DNA of 58,345 nucleotides from Bacillota bacterium (GCA_030526175.1 JAUNDJ010000001.1:97365-155709), one strand, 5' to 3'; positions 47,248-54,388 are shown, numbered from the stretch's first letter. Notes: generated by a model from the sequence alone, not told the origin. Made by a program: numbers and translations.

Positions 47248-48088
47248 TTTGATTGGTTTTTAAGTACAACATTAATTTTGATATATCATAGCCCATTTCC
47301 TTAATAATTTGGGCTGAAATGATTCGTTGCTCTTTGTCAAGTCCTGCTTTTTCAATAAGCCGAGGAACTGCTGATGCAGTATCCGAAGGACTTCTACCAT
47401 ATCCCCACGCAAATCCACTGTCTGTCATGTCTGGAGTAGTTTCCAGCCACTTAAATCCGATACGTCGGAACATAGATGGATGAGCCATAGGAAAACAAAT
47501 CTTTTGAAGATCAAGTCGTTGTGCATAATCCTTAATGAGCACTGAAGGCATCATAAGTTCATCTCCACTTTCTGAAGGCATAAAGCATACCTTGAGTTTA
47601 ACGGAAATTCGATTACTTTCAAGGATTTTAATTGCACTTAATAAAACAATACCTGCATCAATCCACAGTTTAGCATCAGTTCCATAATTACCACCCATGA
47701 TATACATAATGTCAATTGTTTTCTGTTTTTGTGTGAATCGATCAGAATTGATCATTGATTCCGGCAATCCCAATAGTGCATTTGGGACATTCGGTACATA
47801 CCCGACGACTGCATTTCGAGGTCTCATTTTAGGAACTTTAATAAATTCCGTTTGCAGAGACTTCTCCATTTTTGCCATCTTTTCTTTTACTTTAGGAAGA
47901 ATTTCAGTATAGCCAGTTCGAATTAATTGCTCAGCTTCTTCGTAAGATTCTGAACCACTAAAACTTTTGTCATTAGACCGAGAAGAATCTTGATTCTTCA
48001 TATGTTTGTTATTCGGTCTAGATTTCAAAGTATCCATTAATTCACCGATACTTCCAAATTCTTCTTTTACTACGTGAGTTTCGGACAT
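47198..48088 (-). CDS. VWA-like (DUF7192-type) partner of the CobS-like ATPase
   Basis: 296 aa. A charged N-terminal 90 residues precede a domain with IDIMYIMGGNYGTDAKLWIDAG, replacing the usual DxSxS MIDAS motif, and LKVCFMPSESGDE in the VWA-like order. It ends in a basic tail (TRRKRGS). The DUF7192 assignment is from memory. It probably works with the AAA+ protein encoded just downstream. Confidence 0.75.
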   Translation of the reverse strand: MSETHVVKEEFGSIGELMDTLKSRPNNKHMKNQDSSRSNDKSFSGSESYEEAEQLIRTGYTEILPKVKEKMAKMEKSLQTEFIKVPKMRPRNAVVGYVPNVPNALLGLPESMINSDRFTQKQKTIDIMYIMGGNYGTDAKLWIDAGIVLLSAIKILESNRISVKLKVCFMPSESGDELMMPSVLIKDYAQRLDLQKICFPMAHPSMFRRIGFKWLETTPDMTDSGFAWGYGRSPSDTASAVPRLIEKAGLDKEQRIISAQIIKEMGYDISKLMLYLKTNQNGKSNQKSSTRRKRGS

Positions 48089-48091
48089 TTA

Positions 48092-48385
48092 TTATTCTTT
48101 TAACAGTTTATGAAGCTGAGGATGTATTCTTAAACGGTCGTAAAAAGCATGCTTAGAATGCTCTGTACAGAAAATAGTGAATCCATCAGGATTTTCAGTC
48201 TTAATTTCTGTAATGAACCAATTTAAATACCCATCAACTGATTTATTTTTACACTTTTTGTAGTACATATTAGTACTAATCATTTGTACAAACAGAAGTT
48301 GTGCGTCAGGTTCAACAGCTTCTTCAAAGTTTACAAGAAAGTACTTCTAATTCCTTCTTGGCTCTGTCCATTTCGAGATAAGCAT
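48092..48385 (-). CDS. Hypothetical protein with an in-frame TAG, 97 aa
   Basis: Open from ATG 48385, overlapping the upstream TGA as ATGA, to TAA 48092 only if TAG at 48349-48347 is read as Gln. The start then gives MLISKWTEPRRN-Q-KYFLVNF, a continuous protein-like sequence, and proper coupling; with the standard code the gene would lack its first third. Mixed alpha/beta; no family recognised. Confidence 0.75.
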
Positions 48386-48588
48386 CACGTCGCTTCCTTC
48401 TCGATAGATTGTTTGAAACCAGCATCCGTTGTTTTGGTGCCCATTTCCACATGTACTTGTCTTGATGACTCATCTAATTCTTTAAATTTTTGGTGAAACG
48501 TTTTAGTCCATTGACTTGGAGCACTCTCCTCGTCATACTGAGAATCTGCATAAATTGCAGCCTTCTCCCAAATTTCTTCTTGTGTCAT
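48385..48588 (-). CDS. Small hypothetical protein, 67 aa
   Basis: ATG 48588 (MTQEEIWEKAAIY), charged and helical. TGA overlaps the next ATG. First protein gene after tRNA-Lys in transcription order. Function unknown. Confidence 0.65.
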   Translation of the reverse strand: MTQEEIWEKAAIYADSQYDEESAPSQWTKTFHQKFKELDESSRQVHVEMGTKTTDAGFKQSIEKEAT

Positions 48589-48608
48589 TTGTAATGGATT
48601 TTAGTTAG

Positions 48609-48681
48609 TGATCCGCCTGGGGCTCGAACCCAGGACCCTTACATTAAAAGTGTAATGCTCTACCTGCTGAGCTAGCGGATC
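48609..48681 (-). tRNA. tRNA-Lys (UUU)
   Basis: Acceptor GATCCGC/GCGGATC, D-arm AGCTCAGCAGGTAGAGC, anticodon loop CTTTTAA (TTT), T-loop TTCGAGC, discriminator A. Confidence 0.94.
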
Positions 48682-48940
48682 GATATGCTCCTGAGTGACT
48701 AATTCCCCTTTCGGGCGGCTAGGAGCATAATTAATTTTTCCTTTGAAAAATTAACAAAAAAATAAGTTGTTTTATGGTTCTACAACTTAGAAAAGACCCA
48801 CCTGACTACGACAGTGATCGACTACTTTTTTAAAGTCAAAAAGTAATAAGAAAACTCATTTTTACTCCAAAAATTTGCAAAAAGACTACTAATACACTGG
48901 AGTCACAGTTTCCCCTATCTTAAGTCATTCGATAGGTTAG
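48682..48940 (-). other. Non-coding structured stretch between tRNA-Gly and tRNA-Lys
   Basis: No gene seen. A perfect 9-bp stem (TATGCTCCT 48684-48692 with AGGAGCATA 48721-48729) encloses a C/G-rich inner hairpin, and next to it TTAATTTTTC/GAAAAATTAA forms another. A GGAAACTG element lies near 48906-48914. It could be a folded RNA or tandem processing/termination signals. Confidence 0.5.
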
Positions 48941-49011
48941 AGCGGTATATGGGAATCGAACCCACCTCCCCAGAGTGGAAGTCTGGTGCACTACCGATGT
49001 GCTAATACCGC
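48941..49011 (-). tRNA. tRNA-Gly (UCC)
   Basis: Acceptor GCGGTAT/ATACCGC, anticodon loop CTTCCAC (TCC), T-loop TTCGATT, discriminator T. 71 nt. Confidence 0.92.
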
Positions 49012-49296
49012 AGTGGGTGCCGAAGCACCCTGAGAATGAATAACAAAAACTACAAGTTTCAAGTCGCCGTTCTTACGACACGTCAAACTTATATTTGATA
49101 CACAACCTTATCCTAATAGATCTCTTCTCATGAACTTTGAGCTAATCTATCAAACGGTTAATTTTATGGATTATCTTAACCTGGGCGGTTCGCTAATAAA
49201 GATGTCCGTTTCTAGACCCAAACATCTCCCCTCATTGCCGACACTCAGCACAGCCAGTTACCTGGGTTCCTTGCCGAAATTATGTATCCAAAAACG
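49012..49296 (-). other. Non-coding stretch upstream of tRNA-Gly
   Basis: No convincing gene. Contains GATGTTTGGG/CATC-type and GGGTGC/GCACCC short pairings, the latter near 49014-49032 directly upstream of tRNA-Gly. Possible structured RNA. Confidence 0.4.
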
Positions 49297-49437
49297 TTAT
49301 CCCAATCGATAACGTTGCTTAAAAGTTATCCAATCTATTGCATTACCGAAAAGACTAGGATCAATTCTTTGTTGTTTAGGACGATTTCCTCGAAGTCTTT
49401 TCCGAGGAGGATTAGGAATTGTAAATATTCCTCTCAT
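49297..49437 (-). CDS. Small basic protein, 46 aa
   Basis: ATG 49437 to TAA 49297. The product begins MRGIFTIPNPPRKRLRGN and is strongly basic, then DPSLFGNAIDWITFKQRY. The amino-acid pattern looks genuinely coding. Function unknown. Confidence 0.6.
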   Translation of the reverse strand: MRGIFTIPNPPRKRLRGNRPKQQRIDPSLFGNAIDWITFKQRYRLG

Positions 49438-49490
49438 CCACTCATCGTTGGAGTAAGAATCAAATACACAATAGTAAGAGTATTATTGTT

Positions 49491-49616
49491 TTATATATTA
49501 ATACTTACTGTAAACCACAATAAGTCAATTGACACAAAATGTCTTTTCGGACTCCAGTTAGAATACCGAAATCCTAAACCAAAGTGTTTAAAACTAAAAT
49601 TAGTTATTACTCTCAT
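49491..49616 (-). CDS. Small hypothetical protein, 41 aa
   Basis: ATG 49616 to TAA 49491, 20 bases after the tRNA-Leu 3' end. Aromatic and basic (FGLGFRYSNWSPKRHFVSID), with a beta-strand character. Function unknown. Confidence 0.55.
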   Translation of the reverse strand: MRVITNFSFKHFGLGFRYSNWSPKRHFVSIDLLWFTVSINI

Positions 49617-49687
49617 ATCTTAAAATATTTAATTAGTACCGCGAGCGGGACTCGAACCCGCACGGCCATCACTGGTCAAAGGATTTT

Positions 49688-50431
49688 CTCTGGGTTCTGA
49701 TGTACAACCCAGCAGGACTATGTCTTCTCCATGCATTTCTGTTTAGGAGGTTGGTATATAGTCTCTACACATTTAAAAAAGAAGGAAGATGATTATTCTT
49801 AGCATATTTCAGCAATTCGGATCCTATCAACATCTACTGCATTCCTTCTTTTTATTTAGCTCGGCGTTCTTTACATTTAAAGGCTGCAACATTCACCGAA
49901 TTAGCCAACTTCTACATCAGGAGTTTCCTCCTGAGCACTCTTTACCTTTGATTTACCTCTATAATTATCAGTAAAAGTATGACAATTTGGACAAAGAATC
50001 TAAAGATTTTCTATCCTTAAATCATCTTTGATTCCATTAACGTGATGTAATTCAAGAGCAATAGGTTGTCCCATCCACTCTGTTTGTTTACAACATTCAC
50101 ATTTAGCTTCTTTTATTCCTTCTTTCAAAAGACGTTCCTTCAAATGAAAAGTACTTGTGAAAGTAGAATCTTTTACTAATATTTCAGATAAAGGTTGGGC
50201 TTCTTTAGGAATAAATTTTAATCCTACATTCCAACCCTAACCTGTCATATGAGAAACATCTAATTTTAAACGCTTAATAGTTTTCTTTACTAAACTGTAA
50301 TTTCCACCACAAGCTTTTAAATTTAGTTTTCTCAATACTTCTGCATAAGATAAACTATCCTATACAGCAGAGATAAATTCTTCATCAGTCCAACTACGTT
50401 TTTTCATAACTAGCTGATTTTTAATTTGTTA
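49688..50431 (-). mobile_element. Group I intron in tRNA-Leu(UAA) anticodon (744 nt)
   Basis: Upstream exon ends in U34, the intron ends in G (49688). P7 strands GAGACTAT near 49758-49766 and ACATAGTCC near 49718-49727; the core lies downstream of the HNH gene. The insertion point (U34/A35) is the same as in the cyanobacterial and plastid trnL(UAA) intron. I could not settle the P1/guide sequence, and the endonuclease gene begins only 24 bases after the 5' splice site. Confidence 0.9.
49901..50407 (-). CDS. HNH homing endonuclease with three in-frame TAG codons, in tRNA-Leu intron
   Basis: 168 aa from ATG 50407 to TAA 49901 with TAG as Gln at residues 16, 57 and 136. N-terminal helix-turn-helix-like part (SWTDEEFISAV, SYAEVLRKLNL); HNH core has CECCKQTEW, LELHHVNGIKDDLRIENL-Q-ILCPNCH. 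The Gln at 136 is the family's conserved residue after E-N-L, so the TAG there is independent evidence for the code. The gene is invisible under standard code. Confidence 0.9.
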
Positions 50432-50473
50432 AAGTCCTTCGTGTCTACCTATTCCACCATCACGGCCTTAAGA

Positions 50474-50623
50474 TTAGATACAAATATCTAATCCTAAATG
50501 ATTTGAAAAAGTTAATTTATTACCATAATCAAGTTTGGTACAGATAAGATTTCCATTCCTTTTCTTGAAAGTAGCAATAACTTTTAATTTTTCTCGTTTA
50601 TTGCGATAAATTATTAATTTCAT
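50474..50623 (-). CDS. Small hypothetical protein, 49 aa
   Basis: ATG 50623 to TAA 50474, 7 bases before tRNA-Leu. Basic, beta-hairpin-like (MKLIIYRNKREKLKVIATF). Function unknown. Confidence 0.6.
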   Translation of the reverse strand: MKLIIYRNKREKLKVIATFKKRNGNLICTKLDYGNKLTFSNHLGLDICI

Positions 50624-50627
50624 AATT

Positions 50628-50762
50628 TTAACTAGGAAGCATATTACCTAAGAATCCTATGATTACACAAAGGATTCCTACTCCTCCAAAGATAATGAGC
50701 ATAAATAATCCTCCATTGTCTGAGAAGTTATCTAATTTTTCTTTAATTTTTTGTTTGGTCAT
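50628..50762 (-). CDS. Small membrane protein, 44 aa
   Basis: ATG 50762 overlaps the upstream gene. A charged N-terminus, then one hydrophobic helix (LFMLIIFGGVGILCVIIGFL). Function unknown. Confidence 0.6.
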   Translation of the reverse strand: MTKQKIKEKLDNFSDNGGLFMLIIFGGVGILCVIIGFLGNMLPS

Positions 50763-50901
50763 CGTTTAAATGTTCTTTAATGTATTTAACGATATTTATT
50801 TTAGATAAACCATTAGCTTGGCAATAATTGATTGCATCACAAGTTAGACTTGCAATTTTAGCAATCAATTCATCTGATGTAAGAATGTCTTTAGTTGTCA
50901 T
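50743..50901 (-). CDS. Small hypothetical protein, 52 aa
   Basis: ATG 50901 overlaps the upstream stop region, TAA 50743. Helical (LIAKIASLTCDAINYCQANGL). Part of a coupled string of small genes. Function unknown. Confidence 0.6.
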   Translation of the reverse strand: MTTKDILTSDELIAKIASLTCDAINYCQANGLSKINIVKYIKEHLNDDQTKN

Positions 50902-51160
50902 AGCTATTCCTCAGTGCTTTGTAAAAATCCTTTAATTGTGAGCATTCACAATCATTTCCGATCATATCATTGTGTATCCTACAATTCCGACAAAACTCTT
51001 GACAAGCCTTGACAATGTCAATCTGCTTCTGCTTATTGATAGCATTCAAGATGTTTTCCTGCTGAGCAATGTCGCCCTCTTCTTCATCAATATCTCGCTG
51101 CTCGGTTGCACCACGTTTATATGCTAATTCAACGTCATCCCAAGTTGGGTTATCTTTCAT
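50891..51160 (-). CDS. Hypothetical protein, 89 aa, Cys-rich C-terminus
   Basis: Acidic helical N-terminal part; a C-terminal cluster CQEFCRNCRIHNDMIGNDCEC could bind zinc. The ATG follows the TGA of the micro-gene upstream directly. Function unknown. Confidence 0.65.
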   Translation of the reverse strand: MKDNPTWDDVELAYKRGATEQRDIDEEEGDIAQQENILNAINKQKQIDIVKACQEFCRNCRIHNDMIGNDCECSQLKDFYKALRNSYDN

Positions 51161-51217
51161 TCAATCATTTGATAAATTATAAGCGCAATCATATGCTCTT
51201 TCTTCAATCGTTTTCAT
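51161..51217 (-). CDS. Micro-protein candidate, 18 aa
   Basis: ATG 51217 to TGA 51161, abutting the next ATG. The product begins MKTIEERAYDCAYNLS, which looks like the start of a longer family of small phage proteins, so it may be a truncated remnant. Confidence 0.4.
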   Translation of the reverse strand: MKTIEERAYDCAYNLSND

Positions 51218-51252
51218 ATTTAAAACATACTGATAATAATAATATTTTGGAT

Positions 51253-51540
51253 TTATTCATTATCTTCAAGTTCCTCTTTAAGTTCTTGTGCAAACTCTTC
51301 TTTAAGTTTTGCACGAAGAATTCCGGATTTAGAACTATGACTATTCTTCTGAGGAGAATGACCATTCATTTCATTTCCCATATAATGAATATCATGTTGA
51401 GAATACAGCTTACTAAGCTTACGCTTCGGCATATACTCATAATGTTCTACACCAGTCTTACTACGACTACCTTCACTATGAGAATCTTGATAGGTTCCAT
51501 TAGTAAACTCCGGACGAATATTTCTTTTAGTTTTGCTCAT
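51253..51540 (-). CDS. Hypothetical protein, 95 aa
   Basis: Polar, Ser/His/Lys-rich and probably disordered, ending in an acidic coiled-coil-like stretch (LKEEFAQELKEELEDNE). Lies just downstream of tRNA-Leu(UAG). Function unknown. Confidence 0.6.
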   Translation of the reverse strand: MSKTKRNIRPEFTNGTYQDSHSEGSRSKTGVEHYEYMPKRKLSKLYSQHDIHYMGNEMNGHSPQKNSHSSKSGILRAKLKEEFAQELKEELEDNE

Positions 51541-51560
51541 ATTAATTATTTTTAAATTAG

Positions 51561-51645
51561 TGGGAGTAGCGAGATTCGAACTCGCATGCGTATTTCAGCG
51601 CCAGAACCTAAATCTGGTGGGTCTAGCCGATTTCCCCATACTTCC
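51561..51645 (-). tRNA. tRNA-Leu (UAG)
   Basis: Class II. Acceptor GGAAGTA/TACTCCC with an A-C mismatch at 3-70, anticodon loop TTTAGGT (TAG, reads CUN codons), T-loop TTCGAAT, discriminator A. The anticodon reads CUA, not the stop codon UAG. Confidence 0.9.
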
Positions 51646-51682
51646 GTTTGGAGGATTTTGTACCGAAAACCCTCCGAAAACA

Positions 51683-52507
51683 TTATTTTAAATTAATTAC
51701 GGGCATCATATTGCCATTTCCAGATTGAACAGAAGGCATTTTACCATCCCATTTTTCAATCCAATCTTCAGCTACGATACGATCAGTAAGAGAAGCAGAA
51801 ATCTTCATATTATAATAAGCCTCTGCATCCGCCTTTACACGCATGGCTTTTGCTTCACCTTCAGCTTTCGCAACGGCGATCTTAGCCTCAGCTTCAGCTT
51901 TCTTCACCTCATTCTCTGCCTTGAGAGCAGCTTGTACAGCAGCATTCTTAGCTTCAATCATCTGACTAAGAGATGATGGAGGTGTAATTTGAGAGGTAAA
52001 CTCACTTACCATAAATCCATCGGTTTCAAGTGACTTTTCAAGCATTTGTCGAACTTCTCTTTCAAAACCGGCTCTATTGGACATTAAAGAATCAGATTTA
52101 TAGTTATTGGCTGTAATTCGATATGCATCATATACACAAGTTCGAATATATCCAGCTTCGATGCTCTCGATAGGTTTACGATGCTTACTAAAAATATCTA
52201 CAGCTCGACTACGGTCAATATTATAAGCCAACATCGGATCCATAGTAAACACTGCAGCATCTTGAGTAGTTACAGTAAACGGTTGATAGTCCACACGTTG
52301 AATGTATGTCGGGTAAGTAAATACTCGAGTAGTAAACGGCCAGTACCATACGAAACCAGATACTGGTTCTGAAATTAGAGTACCTTCCTGAGATACAGCA
52401 AGTTTGTTAAACTTAATACCAACCTCACCAGAATCAACTACAGTAAGACAAGAAGTCATGGTAAATGCCATGAAGAAGGCAATAATGCCAATAAAGAATT
52501 TTTTCAT
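51683..52507 (-). CDS. SPFH/prohibitin-like lipoprotein
   Basis: 274 aa. N-terminal lipoprotein signal: a hydrophobic helix then MTSC with the lipobox Cys near residue 20. The body is an SPFH (prohibitin/stomatin) domain, DSGEVGIKFNKL at its start. Residues 190-240 form an Ala/Glu/Lys-rich coiled coil (KKAEAEAKIAVAKAEGEAKA) as in prohibitins. It would sit on the outside of the inner or on the outer membrane. Phage function unknown; membrane remodelling or superinfection effects are possible. Confidence 0.87.
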   Translation of the reverse strand: MKKFFIGIIAFFMAFTMTSCLTVVDSGEVGIKFNKLAVSQEGTLISEPVSGFVWYWPFTTRVFTYPTYIQRVDYQPFTVTTQDAAVFTMDPMLAYNIDRSRAVDIFSKHRKPIESIEAGYIRTCVYDAYRITANNYKSDSLMSNRAGFEREVRQMLEKSLETDGFMVSEFTSQITPPSSLSQMIEAKNAAVQAALKAENEVKKAEAEAKIAVAKAEGEAKAMRVKADAEAYYNMKISASLTDRIVAEDWIEKWDGKMPSVQSGNGNMMPVINLK

Positions 52508-52570
52508 TGTTAATCTAATTTTAATTGATTGTTTATGTTATTTTGATTCTTCTTTAGAAAAATGTGTATT

Positions 52571-52843
52571 TTATAATTTCGAATCCCATTCTTTAGCTTT
52601 AGATTCAAAGAGCCAGCGATTAAATTTGGTATCTTTAAGTTCGAATTTATCTCCATTTAATATCGCGACAAATAAGATAATTGTCAAGACAATGCTAGCC
52701 ATTAAATTAATAAACGGCATAATGGAAATTGCATAAACAATAAGTCTCCAAATTCTATCAATAGGATTTTTAATATTATGAGAATAATACCAAATAAGAA
52801 CCCAAATAATAAGTGCTGGTAAAGCACATAAAATAAAGATTTT
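52571..52843 (-). pseudogene. Three-segment membrane protein reading frame lacking an in-frame start
   Basis: Open frame coding IFILCALPALIIWVLIWYY, then SIMPFINLMASIVLTIIL and a polar tail to TAA 52571. No start codon in frame near its beginning: the ATG at 52847 (ATGAAAAATC) is in another frame and would fit if one A were removed. The upstream gene's TGA (52844) is in the same frame, so read-through would also join them. Indel, slippage or error cannot be told apart. Confidence 0.5.
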
Positions 52844-53059
52844 TCATTTTACGATTGTTTGATTGATATTAATAACTACAGTATCTGGCCTGTATTCCAT
52901 TGCAAATTTTATGGAATTGATGTCAGTTTGAACATTATCAATTTTTTCATCTTGAATTCGATCAAAATCATTGTCTATTGAATAGATCATAATAAATCCA
53001 AATAGTATAAGTGTTAAGATAGAATTCCAAATGATCAATAATTTGTTACAAGAGTTCAT
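52844..53059 (-). CDS. Membrane-anchored small protein, 71 aa
   Basis: ATG 53059 inside the upstream gene end. Hydrophobic helix at residues 8-28 (IIWNSILTLILFGFIMIYS), then a periplasmic-type polar domain. Ends in TGA at 52844. Function unknown. Confidence 0.65.
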   Translation of the reverse strand: MNSCNKLLIIWNSILTLILFGFIMIYSIDNDFDRIQDEKIDNVQTDINSIKFAMEYRPDTVVININQTIVK

Positions 53060-53249
53060 CTTTTAATGCGTCACAAAGACGAGTTAAATTGTAAAGAAGA
53101 TTGTAACCTTCAAGGTTGAACTGGATTTCTCCATCAATAGAGACCATTTTATCTCCGTACATGAATTCATATTGAATTCGACGATCTGGATACTTTGCTT
53201 TAAAGTAATCCATTGTACTTTCAAATATGAGAGCTTCTTCTGGTGTCAT
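53046..53249 (-). CDS. Small hypothetical protein, 67 aa, behind its own promoter
   Basis: ATG 53249 (MTPEEALIFEST) lies nine bases after a Bacteroidetes-type -7 element, so the mRNA would be nearly leaderless. The product is alpha/beta, acidic. Function unknown. Confidence 0.7.
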   Translation of the reverse strand: MTPEEALIFESTMDYFKAKYPDRRIQYEFMYGDKMVSIDGEIQFNLEGYNLLYNLTRLCDALKDELL

Positions 53250-53258
53250 TTGAGAGTG

Positions 53259-53290
53259 CAAAGTTAATAAAAATTTTTCACATATGCAAA
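53259..53290 (-). promoter_or_regulatory. Bacteroidetes-type promoter (TTTG - 20 bp - TAACTTTG)
   Basis: Minus strand: TTTG at 53290-53287, a 20-bp spacer, then TAACTTTG at 53266-53259 (TAnnTTTG consensus). Shares spacer words CATAT and AAAAATTTTTA with the promoter at 17382-17413. Start codon nine bases downstream. Confidence 0.78.
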
Positions 53291-53515
53291 TTATTTCTGA
53301 TGTTTTTTGAACAATCTGTTCAATTCTTCAGAAATAATTACTCCAAGAACCAACAAGAAAATCCCTAGCCATAACAGAGATATAAGTGGCCAGAAAATGA
53401 TGATTAATCCAAAACAGAGCATGTCGGAAAGATCTAATGGATAATCATTTCCGATAGTTTCTAATAGGATAATGAGGAATGTAATAAACGTTCCAACGAG
53501 ATACGCCGTAAGCAT
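53291..53515 (-). CDS. Two-pass membrane protein, 74 aa
   Basis: Two or three hydrophobic segments (YLVGTFITFLIILLETI and LCFGLIIIFWPLISLLWLGIFLLVLG) and a short basic tail. Ends one base before the promoter at 53290. Function unknown. Confidence 0.65.
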   Translation of the reverse strand: MLTAYLVGTFITFLIILLETIGNDYPLDLSDMLCFGLIIIFWPLISLLWLGIFLLVLGVIISEELNRLFKKHQK

Positions 53516-53518
53516 AGT

Positions 53519-53857
53519 TTATTGATCGAATTTAAAAGATACAAAAGCTCTAAATTGAGTTGAATCTCCTGACGTAATGTCATGTAAGATTGGAAGCAAT
53601 AAATGTCTTAAATACATTGATGAAGCACCGTATTGAGGATCATTTTTGAGTTGCTCTGCTTTCTGAATAAACCAGCTCACAGGAACTAGTTTTTGAGATT
53701 TAGTTAAGTAATACAATCCAGAAACCTTTTTCTTGATTGTTTCACTAGTTTTAAGCAACTCAAATCCTAAATACACCGCTTCTTCATCAGGAGATACCAA
53801 CATCGATTTAATAGAGTTTAATTCTCGCAATTCTTCTTGAGAAAATCTGAGTTCCAT
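53519..53857 (-). CDS. Hypothetical protein, 112 aa, with SxDEExxxLGFxLL motif
   Basis: ATG 53857 (MELRFSQEEL). Helical; SPDEEAVYLGFELLK near residue 20 matches a motif in the proteins at 27467-27859 and 29050-30237. Function unknown. Confidence 0.65.
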   Translation of the reverse strand: MELRFSQEELRELNSIKSMLVSPDEEAVYLGFELLKTSETIKKKVSGLYYLTKSQKLVPVSWFIQKAEQLKNDPQYGASSMYLRHLLLPILHDITSGDSTQFRAFVSFKFDQ

Positions 53858-53858
53858 G

Positions 53859-54092
53859 TTACTTTTTAATGTCAAACCAGATATCTACTCCTTGTCCAGA
53901 AGCAATATAGGTTAGATTTTTGTCGTCAGTAAATTCTATCCAAACGTCTCCATCATCAGACTTGACTTCAACGAATTGGCAGAAAATGGTCCTTTCAGAA
54001 CCACTTTCATCCTTAAATTCTACAGGATGTCCTACGCATTTAGCTTGCATATGTTGATTTATGACATCCTTAACAAATTCGGATAGATACAT
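53859..54092 (-). CDS. Hypothetical protein, 77 aa
   Basis: A helical start (MYLSEFVKDVINQHM) then a beta-rich body with alternating acidic and hydrophobic residues; looks like a small SH3- or Tudor-like fold. Function unknown. Confidence 0.6.
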   Translation of the reverse strand: MYLSEFVKDVINQHMQAKCVGHPVEFKDESGSERTIFCQFVEVKSDDGDVWIEFTDDKNLTYIASGQGVDIWFDIKK

Positions 54093-54094
54093 GA

Positions 54095-54388
54095 TTACTC
54101 AGCAGGTACTTCAGCCTCGAGATAGCTACGAACTTCTTTCAAGACTTCGAGAGTATACTCTGCGTCCTTCTTGTTAGAAACGAGATCAGCGAGTTCTGAA
54201 ATAACCTTTTCTCCGTCCTTTTCGGAGTTGTCGAGATTTACGTAGTTGTCAAGACTATCCTTGGCAACATCGAGATCTTCCTGAGCATTAAGCTCAGCAG
54301 CTTCAAGAGCTTTGAGAATTTTCTTTGAACGATAGGCAGCTTTGATTTTCTAAGAAGTGCCCTTCACAATTAGTTCGAGTTTTGTCAT
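54095..54388 (-). CDS. Coiled-coil protein with one in-frame TAG, 97 aa
   Basis: ATG 54388 to TAA 54095, open only with TAG (54352-54350) as Gln at residue 13 (KGTS-Q-KIKAAYR). The rest is acidic, helical, with Ala/Leu/Glu heptads. Under standard code no proper start would remain. It couples to the upstream frame by ATGA. Confidence 0.75.

Larger units (their letters stand above)
49637..50466 (-). tRNA. tRNA-Leu (UAA) interrupted in the anticodon by a group I intron
   Basis: Exons 50466-50432 (35 nt) and 49687-49637 (51 nt) join to an 86-nt class II tRNA. Acceptor GCCGTGA pairs with TCGCGGT, anticodon stem AAGGA/TCCTT, loop CTTAAAA giving TAA, T-arm GCGGG-TTCGAGT-CCCGC, discriminator A. The intron splits the anticodon after U34. 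Every helix pairs only when the 744-nt insert is removed, which is strong evidence for splicing. Confidence 0.93.

Noticed and set aside
51561..51645. tRNA with anticodon UAG as the missing stop suppressor
   Set aside because: Anticodon UAG pairs with codon CUA (Leu), not with stop codon UAG, which needs CUA.
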